Positions 8,090 through 16,803 of a stretch of 40,581 nt of DNA are shown here, piece by piece. Source of the stretch: a virus; the IMG/VR virus record IMGVR_UViG_3300042564_001856, positions 1 to 40,581 of that record; one strand, 5' to 3'. The position numbers were made by a program, and so were the translations under genes. The notes under the pieces were generated by a model. The model was not told the origin of the DNA. It made no database searches and saw only the letters and a list, made by a program, of their open reading frames with translations. The number at the start of each line of letters is the position of its first letter. Position 1 is the first letter of the stretch.

Positions 8090-8094
8090 CGAAC

Positions 8095-8102
8095 TATTTA
8101 TA
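8095..8102 (+). promoter_or_regulatory. candidate late element TATTTATA
   Basis: An exact TATTTATA lies 17 bases before the ATG of the 1724-residue fibre gene, inside the only 30-base gap between it and the upstream gene. The same octamer precedes several other virion genes in this window. Confidence 0.5.
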
Positions 8103-8119
8103 ATATAAAACAAAAACCA

Positions 8120-11100
8120 ATGATTTTAACTCAAAGAACATATTCACCATCAGGGTTTACAACAAGTCAAACATTAATTCACATTGTTGATACTAATAAC
8201 CCGACTCAAAATCCTGCAGGTTCATCATATAAATCAACAATCGATGAAGCAATTAGTGGTTCACCATTTGTTGTAATTGTAAGTGGTACAGGTGTTAACT
8301 CATCAATTAGAAGAGATGTTAATAATCTTGCATCAGGAGATAATTCCGGTGCTTTAGGTGGATATTCAAACTCAGCAACTACAAACTATTCAATGGTTGT
8401 TGGTGGACGACAAAATGTAGTTAGTGGAGGAACACATTCGTTTATTGGAGGTGGTCGTTGTAATACGGTATCAAATAATGATTCAACTATAAGTGGTGGT
8501 TTTTGTAATAGTGTTTCAGGTGGTACATCAACAATTGGTGGTGGTCTTTATAATAGTATTTTTGTGGGTGTTGGTAAAAATGTAACACGAAGTTCTACAA
8601 TTGCTGGAGGTTATTGTAATATTATTTGCAATAATTCAATAGGAAGTACAATTGGTGGTGGTAGTAAGAATACCTTATCAGATAATTATTCTTTTATTGG
8701 TGGGGGACTTTGTAATACCTCATGCGGTGGTTCAACCGTAGGTGGTGGTCAAGAAAATCAAGCATTAGGAGACAATTCATTTATTGGTGGTGGTATATTA
8801 AACTCATCAACAAATATAACCTCAACAATAGTTGGTGGTCAACAAAATACCGCATCAGGAAACAATTCATTTATTGGTGGTGGTATTTCAAACTCAGCAA
8901 CAACAGATTCTTCAGTTGTAGTTGGGGGGTCTAAAAACATAATTAGTGGTGGGACAACATCATTCATTGGTGGGGGTGATTATAACAGAATATCAGGAAA
9001 TACTTCAACAATAATCGGTGGTTGTTGTAATGTTGTTATTGGGCCAAGAAATACAATTGGTGGTGGTGGATATAATTTAGCATGTGTTATTGGTCCAGGA
9101 GCAAATAGTGGTGATGCAACTATTGCCGGTGGTTATTGCAACTATGCCTTAGCGAATAACTCAACTGTTGGTGGTGGAGCGAATAACAAATCTTATTGTG
9201 ACAGTTCAACCATTGGTGGTGGAATGCAAAATACTGTTTGTGGAGATAAATCAACAATTACTGGAGGTAGATGTAATATTACCTGTAGTCCTTATTCATT
9301 CATTGGTGGTGGAAAATCAAATATTGTGTATACAGTATATGGTACGATTGGTGGTGGTTGTTGTAATATCTCATCAGGAGCTACATCATTTATTGGTGGT
9401 GGTCGTCGAAATACCGCATCAGGAAATTGTTCAACAATTGGTGGTGGTTATCTTAACTGTTCAGTAGGTGGTTGTTCAACAGTTGGGGGAGGTTGTTTTA
9501 ATACCTCATGTTGTAATTACTCAACAATTGCCGGTGGTAGATTTAATTTTATTTGTGGAACATCTTCTTCAATAGGTGGTGGGTTTAACAATCGTATTAC
9601 TAGTAATACACTGAACCCATCAAATTCAGTAATTGCCGGTGGTATTAGTAATACAATATGTAACGAATTTGGATTTATTGGTGGTGGTAGAAGTAATATG
9701 ATATCGGGTACAACAGGCGTTGGTGAAGATGGTGTTATTGGTGGAGGATTAAATAATAAAACATATGGAGTTAGAGCAGCAATTTTAGGTGGATGTGGAA
9801 ACTGTTTAGGTCAATGTTCTTATGGTGGTGGTATTGTAAGTGGTAATAATAATAGAGTCGTAGAAGACTTTGGTGTTATTGGAGGCGGAAGCGTTAATGT
9901 AACATTTGCTAGTCATTCAATGATTGGTGGTGGAGCATTAAACTTTATAGGTAATTCTCAAGTAATATCATCATATTCGGCAAACACTTGTACAATACAA
10001 TTGTACGGGAATCAATTATCATCATTTAGTGTAAACGACCTTTTATTAACATATGACAATTTTGGATGTAGTAGAAACGTAGTTATTACAGGTCAAACAT
10101 ATTCATCACCATATACAAACTTATATGTTACTGGAGCAACTGCCGCAATGGGAGCGTTCCCTTCGTCACAACCACTTTTACGAAATTTTACAACAAGTTC
10201 AGGTGGATTTTGTCAAGGATTTATTGGGGGAGGTATTGGTAATACCGTATCAGGTGCCACTTCAAGTATTGTTGGTGGTAGTCAAAATACTATAACAAGT
10301 ACCCATTCATTTATTGGTGGTGGTAGAGGTAATATATCATCCGGTAATTATTCATCAATATTAGGTGGTTCGTCTAATAATACTAGTGGTTGCACATGTG
10401 CTATGATTGTTGGTAGTAATATAACTGCAAATAGAAATTGTACAACATTTGTTAACGACATGATTATTGACTCTATGAGTACTTGTAGTGGTTGTTATGT
10501 TGGAGTTAGCACAAATGGACTTTTAGTACCTATTGCCGGTGGTGGAGGTGGTGGTTCATCAGCCGTAATTATAACCGGAACAGGTGTTAACTCATCTGTT
10601 AGATGTGGTGTTAGTAATCTTGCATCGGGAAATTGTAGTGCAGTATTAGGTGGGTCATCAAACTCGGGAACAACAGATTTTTCAGTTGTAGTTGGGGGAA
10701 ATCAAAACATTATTAGTGGAGGAACTCATTCATTTATTGGTGGTGGTTGTGGTAATACTGTTTCTGGTAGTACTTCAACAATTGGTGGTGGTTATAAAAA
10801 CACAGCATCGGGGGCATGTTCATTTATTGGTGGTGGTAGTAGTAATATTGCTTCAGGTCCTCATTCAACAATTGGTGGGGGTTTTAGTAACGAATCTAAT
10901 GGTAATTATTCAACAATAGCCGGTGGTAGAAATAATACAGTCTCTTGTAATTATACATTTATTGGGGGAGGTATAAATAATAACGCTTTAGACTATTGTA
11001 CAACAATTGGTGGTGGTGTTGGTAATATAGTATCTGGTACCTCATCAACAATTGGTGGTGGTAATCAAAACACAGTTTCAGGTAATTTTTCATTCATTGG

Positions 11101-13294
11101 TGGTGGAAGTTTAAATGTCGCCACAGGGCAAACTTCAACAATTGCCGGAGGTAGAAATAATACATCAGGAGGAATAGATTCAACAATATCCGGTGGTAGA
11201 AATAATACCGCGTCAGGAAATTGTTCATTTGTTGGAGGTGGGTGTAAGAACATAGCATCGTCTCAGTATTCAACAGTTGGTGGTGGACAATCTAACACAT
11301 CTTCATGTTTTAGGTCAACAATTGCCGGTGGACTAAGTAACACATCTTCAGGAGCTTATTCATTTATTGGCGCTGGATGTTGTAATATAGCATCAGGTAA
11401 TACCTCAACAATTGCCGGAGGTTGTAAAAATGTGACATCAGCATTATCATTTGTCGGTGGTGGTACTACTAATTGTGCTATCGGTAATTGTTCGTCAATT
11501 GTTGGTGGTTCAGGAAATACAGTATCAAGTGTGTTTTCAACAATTGGTGGTGGTAAATCTAATTATATATCTTCATATTATACTAAATATTCATCTATAG
11601 TTGGGGGACAATCTAATTGTGTTGGATACGGTTATCAGTCATTTATTGGTGGTGGTTGTTGTAACATAGTTTATGGTACTAGTTCCGCTATCATAGGAGG
11701 CCGTAAAAACACCGCATGTGGTAGTTATTCAATCATATCAAATGGATTTTGTAATTGTGCACGAAGTGGTTCATTTGTTGGTACAGGTGTCTGTCATCTC
11801 TCATGTAAGTCATCATTTGTTGGTGGTGGTTGTAAAAACACCTCTTCCGAATATTTTTCATTTGTAGGTGGAGGTACAGGAAACACTTCAAGTAATTGTT
11901 TTTCATTTGTGGGTGGTGGATATTGTAACACCGCATCAGGATGTACTTCATTTATTGGTGGTGGTAGTTGTAATTTATCTTCAGGTTGTTGGTCAACTGT
12001 TGGTGGTGGTTTTAAAAACACGGCATCATGTTGTTTTTCAACAATAGGTGGTGGTAATGGTAATACGGCATCAGGTTTACGTTCTTTTGTAGGTAGTGGT
12101 GGTGGTAACATATCATCATCAACTTCAACTGTTGTTGGTGGTGGTAATTGTAATACGGCATCAGGAGTTTATTCATTTATTGGTGGTGGTTCAAATAATA
12201 CATCATCAGGTTCTACTTCAACAATTGCCGGTGGTAGATGTAATACATCAGGTGGAATAGATTCAACAATAGGTGGTGGTAGATGTAATACGTTATTAGG
12301 AGAATATTCATTTATTGGTGGAGGTCGAGAGAATAATTCAGTATGTAGAGATTCTTCTATTGGTGGTGGACGAGGTAATTGTGCTAACGGTTATCGTTCA
12401 ACAATTGCCGGTGGTGGTTTTAACACAACACAAGGTACTAACTCATTTATTGGTGGTGGTAGAAGTAATATCGCCTCAGGTGTTGATTCAACAATAGGTG
12501 GTGGGTTTTGTAACACCGCATCAGGGTGTACCTCAGTTATTGGTGGTGGTATAAGTAATATCGTTTCAGGATTTTTTTCAACAATAGGTGGTGGATGGGA
12601 TAATACTGTAAATGGAAATCGTGCAACGATTGCCGGAGGTTTTTGTAATTCAGCAAGTGATAATTATTCAACTGTTGGGGGTGGTAGAGAAAATACCGCA
12701 TCGGGGGCAAATTCAACAATTGGTGGTGGTCAACTAAATGTCGCATCTGGAGCATCTTCAACAGTAACGGGAGGTTTTCTTAATAGAGCGTATGGAGAAA
12801 ATTCATCTATTATTGGCGGTAATAGAGCTTGTGCTCCTCGTTTTGGACAAAGGTCGTTTGCAAATGGAACTTGGACACCATTTACCGGTACAGGTGAGAC
12901 ACAACAAATAGATTTATTAGGTAGAAATACAACAACAGGTGTAACAACTGTTAACATTTTTTTAGATGGTTCATCACAAAGAATATCAGTTTTAAACGAA
13001 ACCGCAATGTTTGTTACTATTAATATTGCAGGAATTACTAGTGGTGGTACATCAGCAGCTCACTATATAAGAAAAGTTGCCATTAAAAATGTAGGTGGAA
13101 CAACTTCATTAATTGGTGCGAGTCCGGTATCAACCATAGGGACAGATGTTGAAGATAACGCTTTGTATGACGTTACAATATCTGCGGATGATACAAATGA
13201 TGCTTTAGATATACAAGTAACCGGTGCTGTTGGAGATACTATGAGATGGACAGTCCATATTAGTGGAGTTGAAATAAAATATTCTTGGACTTAA
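8120..13294 (+). CDS. giant trimeric fibre with YadA-head-like GGG repeats
   Basis: A 1724-residue protein. Residues 1-52 are a possible attachment region. Residues about 53-615 are about 37 tandem 15-residue units of the form S-x-IGGG-x-x-NTASG-x-x, the GGG variant of the YadA trimeric-autotransporter head repeat that forms a left-handed beta-roll trimer. Residues about 611-699 are a non-repeat insertion (NTCTIQLYGN). A few more repeats follow, then a linker with a run of six Gly (about 769-817), and a second block of about 50 repeats (817-1571). Residues 1571-1724 resemble a C-terminal domain I know from many phage tail fibres (pattern LDGSSQRISV, then ADDTNDALDIQVTG). This is most likely a long trimeric tail fibre for host attachment. 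It has no signal peptide, unlike true autotransporters. Many repeats carry Cys at fixed positions. Confidence 0.85.
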   Translation: MILTQRTYSPSGFTTSQTLIHIVDTNNPTQNPAGSSYKSTIDEAISGSPFVVIVSGTGVNSSIRRDVNNLASGDNSGALGGYSNSATTNYSMVVGGRQNVVSGGTHSFIGGGRCNTVSNNDSTISGGFCNSVSGGTSTIGGGLYNSIFVGVGKNVTRSSTIAGGYCNIICNNSIGSTIGGGSKNTLSDNYSFIGGGLCNTSCGGSTVGGGQENQALGDNSFIGGGILNSSTNITSTIVGGQQNTASGNNSFIGGGISNSATTDSSVVVGGSKNIISGGTTSFIGGGDYNRISGNTSTIIGGCCNVVIGPRNTIGGGGYNLACVIGPGANSGDATIAGGYCNYALANNSTVGGGANNKSYCDSSTIGGGMQNTVCGDKSTITGGRCNITCSPYSFIGGGKSNIVYTVYGTIGGGCCNISSGATSFIGGGRRNTASGNCSTIGGGYLNCSVGGCSTVGGGCFNTSCCNYSTIAGGRFNFICGTSSSIGGGFNNRITSNTLNPSNSVIAGGISNTICNEFGFIGGGRSNMISGTTGVGEDGVIGGGLNNKTYGVRAAILGGCGNCLGQCSYGGGIVSGNNNRVVEDFGVIGGGSVNVTFASHSMIGGGALNFIGNSQVISSYSANTCTIQLYGNQLSSFSVNDLLLTYDNFGCSRNVVITGQTYSSPYTNLYVTGATAAMGAFPSSQPLLRNFTTSSGGFCQGFIGGGIGNTVSGATSSIVGGSQNTITSTHSFIGGGRGNISSGNYSSILGGSSNNTSGCTCAMIVGSNITANRNCTTFVNDMIIDSMSTCSGCYVGVSTNGLLVPIAGGGGGGSSAVIITGTGVNSSVRCGVSNLASGNCSAVLGGSSNSGTTDFSVVVGGNQNIISGGTHSFIGGGCGNTVSGSTSTIGGGYKNTASGACSFIGGGSSNIASGPHSTIGGGFSNESNGNYSTIAGGRNNTVSCNYTFIGGGINNNALDYCTTIGGGVGNIVSGTSSTIGGGNQNTVSGNFSFIGGGSLNVATGQTSTIAGGRNNTSGGIDSTISGGRNNTASGNCSFVGGGCKNIASSQYSTVGGGQSNTSSCFRSTIAGGLSNTSSGAYSFIGAGCCNIASGNTSTIAGGCKNVTSALSFVGGGTTNCAIGNCSSIVGGSGNTVSSVFSTIGGGKSNYISSYYTKYSSIVGGQSNCVGYGYQSFIGGGCCNIVYGTSSAIIGGRKNTACGSYSIISNGFCNCARSGSFVGTGVCHLSCKSSFVGGGCKNTSSEYFSFVGGGTGNTSSNCFSFVGGGYCNTASGCTSFIGGGSCNLSSGCWSTVGGGFKNTASCCFSTIGGGNGNTASGLRSFVGSGGGNISSSTSTVVGGGNCNTASGVYSFIGGGSNNTSSGSTSTIAGGRCNTSGGIDSTIGGGRCNTLLGEYSFIGGGRENNSVCRDSSIGGGRGNCANGYRSTIAGGGFNTTQGTNSFIGGGRSNIASGVDSTIGGGFCNTASGCTSVIGGGISNIVSGFFSTIGGGWDNTVNGNRATIAGGFCNSASDNYSTVGGGRENTASGANSTIGGGQLNVASGASSTVTGGFLNRAYGENSSIIGGNRACAPRFGQRSFANGTWTPFTGTGETQQIDLLGRNTTTGVTTVNIFLDGSSQRISVLNETAMFVTINIAGITSGGTSAAHYIRKVAIKNVGGTTSLIGASPVSTIGTDVEDNALYDVTISADDTNDALDIQVTGAVGDTMRWTVHISGVEIKYSWT
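8275..12830 (+). repeat. degenerate 45-bp tandem repeat array
   Basis: About 90 imperfect 45-base units encode the 15-residue GGG repeats of the fibre protein; the most constant piece is ATTGGTGGTGGT. The array is interrupted at about 9952-10215 and 10425-10570. Its two halves both open with the same cap sequence (GGTGTTAACTCATC at about 8293 and 10584), indicating an internal duplication. Such an array can change length by recombination or slippage and may be hard to assemble from short reads. Confidence 0.85.
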
Positions 13295-13470
13295 ATATTT
13301 TCTTGTTTGGTTTTATTCAAACCCTCATAAATCCTTAAAAGTTTTAAGGATTCGTTGTAGTTTTTTTCTAATCTATCTAATTCTTTTTCGTTGACACCTT
13401 TTTCACAGGCTTCTTCGTAAATTTTTTTAGATTCAGTTACCAAATTCGATATTGTTCTAATCAGTTTCAT
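13291..13470 (-). CDS. small antisense helical protein
   Basis: A 59-residue frame on the minus strand within the plus-strand fibre cluster. It begins MKLIRTISNLVTESKK and is almost entirely charged and helical (Lys/Glu-rich, with heptad-like Leu spacing at about 31-47), so a short coiled coil is likely. The stop codon overlaps the end of the fibre gene by three bases on the opposite strand. An exact TATTTATA lies five bases upstream of its ATG on its own strand, which supports real expression. It occupies the only sizeable gap in the cluster. It is the sole minus-strand gene between 4428 and 20955. Function unknown; an assembly helper or regulator is conceivable. Confidence 0.6.
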   Translation of the reverse strand: MKLIRTISNLVTESKKIYEEACEKGVNEKELDRLEKNYNESLKLLRIYEGLNKTKQENI

Positions 13471-13474
13471 ATTA

Positions 13475-13482
13475 TATAAATA
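13475..13482 (-). promoter_or_regulatory. candidate late element TATTTATA (minus strand)
   Basis: Read on the minus strand this is an exact TATTTATA, ending four bases before the ATG of the 59-residue gene. Its orientation follows that gene, not the surrounding plus-strand genes, which argues for a strand-specific signal. Confidence 0.5.
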
Positions 13483-13516
13483 TCATCATCTTTACCATTT
13501 ATTACATTTGATTGTC

Positions 13517-13523
13517 ATTTATA
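13517..13523 (+). promoter_or_regulatory. candidate late element (ATTTATA variant)
   Basis: CATTTATA lies about 25 bases before the ATG of the glycosyltransferase-like gene and differs from TATTTATA by its first base. An overlapping TATTTAA follows directly. It lies in the divergent gap 13471-13548. Confidence 0.35.
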
Positions 13524-13548
13524 TTTAATTAAAAACGTTTTATATAAT

Positions 13549-14529
13549 ATGATTTTTGTTACAGCACAACCTGATGTACCTTATTTCCATTGGCAAATAA
13601 TGGTGTATATACATAACTTTATTGAACATGGTGTTCCCCCTAATCAAATACACGTATTACTTGGAATAATAAGTAAAGATGGTAAACCAACTAAAGAATC
13701 TTTAAAATTAAAAGATACCGGAGTTAACGTACATCATTATATCGACGATAGACCTCAAAAACATTATATACCGACAGTTAAACCTTTTTTAATTTCAAAA
13801 TGGTTAAAAGATTTTCCTGAACATGGTAAATGTTTCTTCTTACACGATTCTGATATTATATTCAGAAAATTACCAAATTTTGATAGTTTAATTAATGACG
13901 ATATTACTTACTTATCCGATACCATAGGTTATATCGGATATAACTATATTATGGATTGTTGTAATCGTTATGAAAGTGCTCACCCTACATCCGGTAAAGG
14001 TCAATTACTTAACGAAATGGCCGACGTTATTGGTGTGTCAGTCGAATGTATCGAATGTAATCAAGAAAATTCAGGTGGTGGTCAATACCTAATTAAAAAT
14101 ACGGATTGGTTATTATGGGAAAAAATTTATGCAGATTGTGTTCCACTATATGACCAAATGTTAGATTATCAAAGAAGATTCCCAATAAGTCCCGGTGAAA
14201 TTCAATTTTGGACCGCAGAAATGTGGTCATTATTATGGAACTTATGGTTACACGGAATTGAGACAAGAATTACACCCGAGTTTGAATTTTCATGGGCAAC
14301 CGACTCAATAAAAATATATGAAGATAAACCAATTCTTCATATGGCGGGTGTGACCGGTAATCAAAAACAAGATAAATTTTATAAAGGAGATTTTATTAAT
14401 ATTAACCCATTAGATAAATTAAAAGAGGATATTAACTTTTTTGATTATGTTAGTTCTCAAAGTTCAACAAAAAAATATGTAGAAGTTATGAAATCTTTGG
14501 TAAAAAAACAAATAAAGGATTATTTATAG
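13549..14529 (+). CDS. GT-A-fold glycosyltransferase-like protein
   Basis: A 326-residue soluble protein with the hallmarks of a GT-A nucleotide-sugar glycosyltransferase. It starts with a beta-strand (MIFVTAQPD), has a DxD-type metal motif in FFLHDSDIIF (D100, D102), a GGGQYLIKN segment (about 176-184) like acceptor or donor loops, WTAEMW (about 221-226) and a late His in ILHMAGV (H264) where many GT-A enzymes place the third metal ligand. The arrangement vaguely recalls hydroxyproline O-arabinosyltransferase-like enzymes, but I hold that link loosely. It lies between the giant fibre gene and the LRR-like/Thr-Pro-rich gene, so virion fibres are plausible acceptors; modification of host glycans or phage DNA is an alternative. 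The fold call is moderate to good; the substrate is unknown. Confidence 0.7.
   Translation: MIFVTAQPDVPYFHWQIMVYIHNFIEHGVPPNQIHVLLGIISKDGKPTKESLKLKDTGVNVHHYIDDRPQKHYIPTVKPFLISKWLKDFPEHGKCFFLHDSDIIFRKLPNFDSLINDDITYLSDTIGYIGYNYIMDCCNRYESAHPTSGKGQLLNEMADVIGVSVECIECNQENSGGGQYLIKNTDWLLWEKIYADCVPLYDQMLDYQRRFPISPGEIQFWTAEMWSLLWNLWLHGIETRITPEFEFSWATDSIKIYEDKPILHMAGVTGNQKQDKFYKGDFININPLDKLKEDINFFDYVSSQSSTKKYVEVMKSLVKKQIKDYL
14521..14528 (+). promoter_or_regulatory. candidate late element TATTTATA
   Basis: An exact TATTTATA overlaps the last codons of the glycosyltransferase-like gene and lies 21 bases before the ATG of the 750-residue gene. Because part of it is coding, it is less certain than the intergenic copies. 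Confidence 0.4.
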
Positions 14530-14549
14530 TATAACAGAAACAAATTATA

Positions 14550-16802
14550 ATGATATATTATTTTCAAACATGTTGCGTCAAATTAAATGAATCCGATAAT
14601 TATTTCGGAGTAAATGACCTTACATTAACAACTCCTATTTTAGGGAATGTTTATGCAATCACAATACCATCATTTAGTGGATGTGCGACACTAATACAAG
14701 GTCCGATACCATCAGGGTCATTAATTTATGATGCTGGAAATGGAAGTGTTGTATTATATCCTAATCGTTCTGATTGTATAGAAAACGCATATAGTTGTTT
14801 TCCACCTCCTCCACCTCAGCCAGCAATTACTTATATTCAATCAAATGAATGTGATGTAATTACAATATTTCCAATGACCGTTGAATGTGAGGTAATAAAC
14901 CCGTCAACTGTTGGTGGTCGTGATGGTAGAGCCTCTATTTCTATTACAGGAGGTACACCACCTTACACCATTACTTGGTCCGATGGTAGTATATCACCAG
15001 CAATTATGGATTTAGAATCGGGGTCATATCCTGCGACTATTGTGGATTCATATGGTGATTTTACGGCAAATACCGTATGCGTATTGTCAGGTCCAACACC
15101 TACACCTACTCAAACACCTACGTTAACACCTACACCAACTCAAACACCTACTTTATCTCAAACGGCATCACCTACACAAACACCTACACAAACATTAACC
15201 ACAACCCCAACTAATACACCTACACAAACACCTACCCAAACTTTAACTCAAACATCAGGGGCTGTCCCTACTAATACTCCAACTCAAACACTGACTCAGA
15301 CATTGACTCAGACACCTACCCCAACTAAAACATTAACACCTACACCAACTCAAACATTAACACCTACATCATCAACACCAATATTACCACCATACGGTCA
15401 AACTTTCACGATGATTGCGAGAAGTTTGAATAGTATCACAGTAAGCCCTTCATTACAATCATTTATAGTAATTACATCTTTACCGTTTAGAGTTGTTTGG
15501 GGAGATGGTAATACAACAAATTATCCGGCAGGGTCAATTAACATTACACATACGTATTCAACACCTTACACAGGAAACATATTAATTCAGACAGCAGATT
15601 TAACATCTATAACCCAATTATCACCTGGAGGTGTGTCTCCTCAAATAACTTCAAATAGTGTTAGATATTTAGAAGTCGAAACTTCTCAAATAAATATTTT
15701 AGATGGATTAACAACATTTGGTAATTATGGTTCTGGTTTTTTCACATCAGGTAATATAAGTTTATTACCATCAACGTTAATTTCTTTTGCGTCAAACTTA
15801 ACTAGTTGTTCCGGAAATGTTGCAAATTTACCAAGCAGTTTAGAAACATTTGGTGTAGATTTATTCCAGAGTCTCCCAAACCAATCAAATAATATATCAG
15901 GTAATATATCTAATTTACCGACAACATTAAAAAACTTTTTTGTTGGTGGTAATAATACTATAACTGGTAATATTGGTAATTGCCCACCATTAATGGAGGA
16001 TTTACAGATTACAGGTCAAAACACTATCACTAATGACATTTCTTTAATGTCAACACCTAATTTATTTAGAATACAATTAAGAGGACTTAATACTGTTTCA
16101 GGTGATTTAGGAGGTTTATCTAATTCTGTAACTGTTATACAATTATATGGGCAAAATTCTGTAACAGGTGATATATCAACATTACCACCAAATCTAACAT
16201 TCTTAGAGGTTGCAGGTAGTAACACTCTCTATGGTAATATTGGAACATTAAATTATACAACGTTATCTACAATAATTATTCTGGGGAATAACACTATTTC
16301 AGGAAATATTAGTGGTGTTAATTTAAAAACTAATGCAAGTTTAAGATTAGATGGTAATAACACTGTTACAGGAAATATTAGTGGTTTAGGTAATTCTTAC
16401 ATTAATCAACAATTATATATTAATGGTAATAATACAATTTCAGGAAATATTCAAGATTTACCATCTAACAATCGTAATGTTACTATACTAGGTAATAACA
16501 CAATATCTGGTGATTTATCATTAGTTCATTTAAATATTAGATTTTTAGTCATTAGCGGTAATAACACAATATCAACATTCTCAAATAGTTCAAGAATTTT
16601 TACTGATTTAAATCAAATTGAAATACTTGGTAGTGGACTTAATAGTACTAACATTAATAATTTATTAACGAGTTACGCATCATCAACTTGGTCGGGTATT
16701 AAACTATTAGCACTTAATGGAACTTCATCACCACCATACACTAACTATACATCCTATAGCACTCTTCAAACAACAAAAGGTGTAACAATATCAATATCAT
16801 AA
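14550..16802 (+). CDS. multi-domain adhesin: SprB-like, Thr/Pro linker, PKD-like, LRR-like solenoid
   Basis: A 750-residue protein in modular order. Residues 1-90 form a Cys/aromatic domain (MIYYFQTCCVKL). Residues about 118-180 are one SprB-like repeat (DGRASISITGGTPPYTITW, then a Ser-Gly-Ser-Tyr turn). Residues about 180-279 are a mucin-like Thr/Pro/Gln linker. Residues about 300-345 are a PKD-like segment (VVWGDGNTTNY). Residues about 390-690 are a solenoid of some 12 units of about 23 residues with the core GNNTISGNI, resembling BspA-type leucine-rich repeats. There is no signal peptide, which fits a virion protein rather than a secreted one. LRR and Ig-like modules commonly bind proteins or glycans, so host receptor recognition is likely but inferred. 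It ends one base before the next gene. Confidence 0.7.
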   Translation: MIYYFQTCCVKLNESDNYFGVNDLTLTTPILGNVYAITIPSFSGCATLIQGPIPSGSLIYDAGNGSVVLYPNRSDCIENAYSCFPPPPPQPAITYIQSNECDVITIFPMTVECEVINPSTVGGRDGRASISITGGTPPYTITWSDGSISPAIMDLESGSYPATIVDSYGDFTANTVCVLSGPTPTPTQTPTLTPTPTQTPTLSQTASPTQTPTQTLTTTPTNTPTQTPTQTLTQTSGAVPTNTPTQTLTQTLTQTPTPTKTLTPTPTQTLTPTSSTPILPPYGQTFTMIARSLNSITVSPSLQSFIVITSLPFRVVWGDGNTTNYPAGSINITHTYSTPYTGNILIQTADLTSITQLSPGGVSPQITSNSVRYLEVETSQINILDGLTTFGNYGSGFFTSGNISLLPSTLISFASNLTSCSGNVANLPSSLETFGVDLFQSLPNQSNNISGNISNLPTTLKNFFVGGNNTITGNIGNCPPLMEDLQITGQNTITNDISLMSTPNLFRIQLRGLNTVSGDLGGLSNSVTVIQLYGQNSVTGDISTLPPNLTFLEVAGSNTLYGNIGTLNYTTLSTIIILGNNTISGNISGVNLKTNASLRLDGNNTVTGNISGLGNSYINQQLYINGNNTISGNIQDLPSNNRNVTILGNNTISGDLSLVHLNIRFLVISGNNTISTFSNSSRIFTDLNQIEILGSGLNSTNINNLLTSYASSTWSGIKLLALNGTSSPPYTNYTSYSTLQTTKGVTISIS
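15091..15385 (+). repeat. Thr/Pro/Gln-coding low-complexity tract
   Basis: A run of short units related to CCAACTCAAACACC encodes a roughly 100-residue linker of alternating Thr with Pro, Gln or Leu. Related tracts lie at about 4900-5130 and 5455-5490, at 18430-18610 and, in opposite orientation, at 21675-21915. Short stretches of near-identical DNA are shared between them. Confidence 0.8.
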
Positions 16803-16803
16803 C

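Noticed and set aside
8275-12830. CRISPR array or diversity-generating retroelement
   Set aside because: The repeats are in-frame coding units with no unique spacers, no cas genes, and no reverse transcriptase or template repeat in the window.
8722-12957. Several open frames in other frames of the GGG-repeat gene
   Set aside because: They are long only because the repeat unit is free of stops in other frames; their proteins are low-complexity Trp/Val/Pro/His repeats.
8120-13294. Bacterial trimeric autotransporter rather than a phage fibre
   Set aside because: It has no signal peptide and no C-terminal beta-barrel anchor, and ends in a phage-fibre-type domain within a phage gene cluster.
13503-13510. 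TACATTTG as a host-type -7 box before the glycosyltransferase gene
   Set aside because: It matches TAnnTTTG but has no TTG-type element 19-21 bases upstream, and such octamers are frequent in AT-rich DNA.
13295-13548. tRNA or other structured RNA in the largest gap of the fibre cluster
   Set aside because: No cloverleaf or conserved loop was visible, and most of the gap is explained by the 59-residue minus-strand gene.
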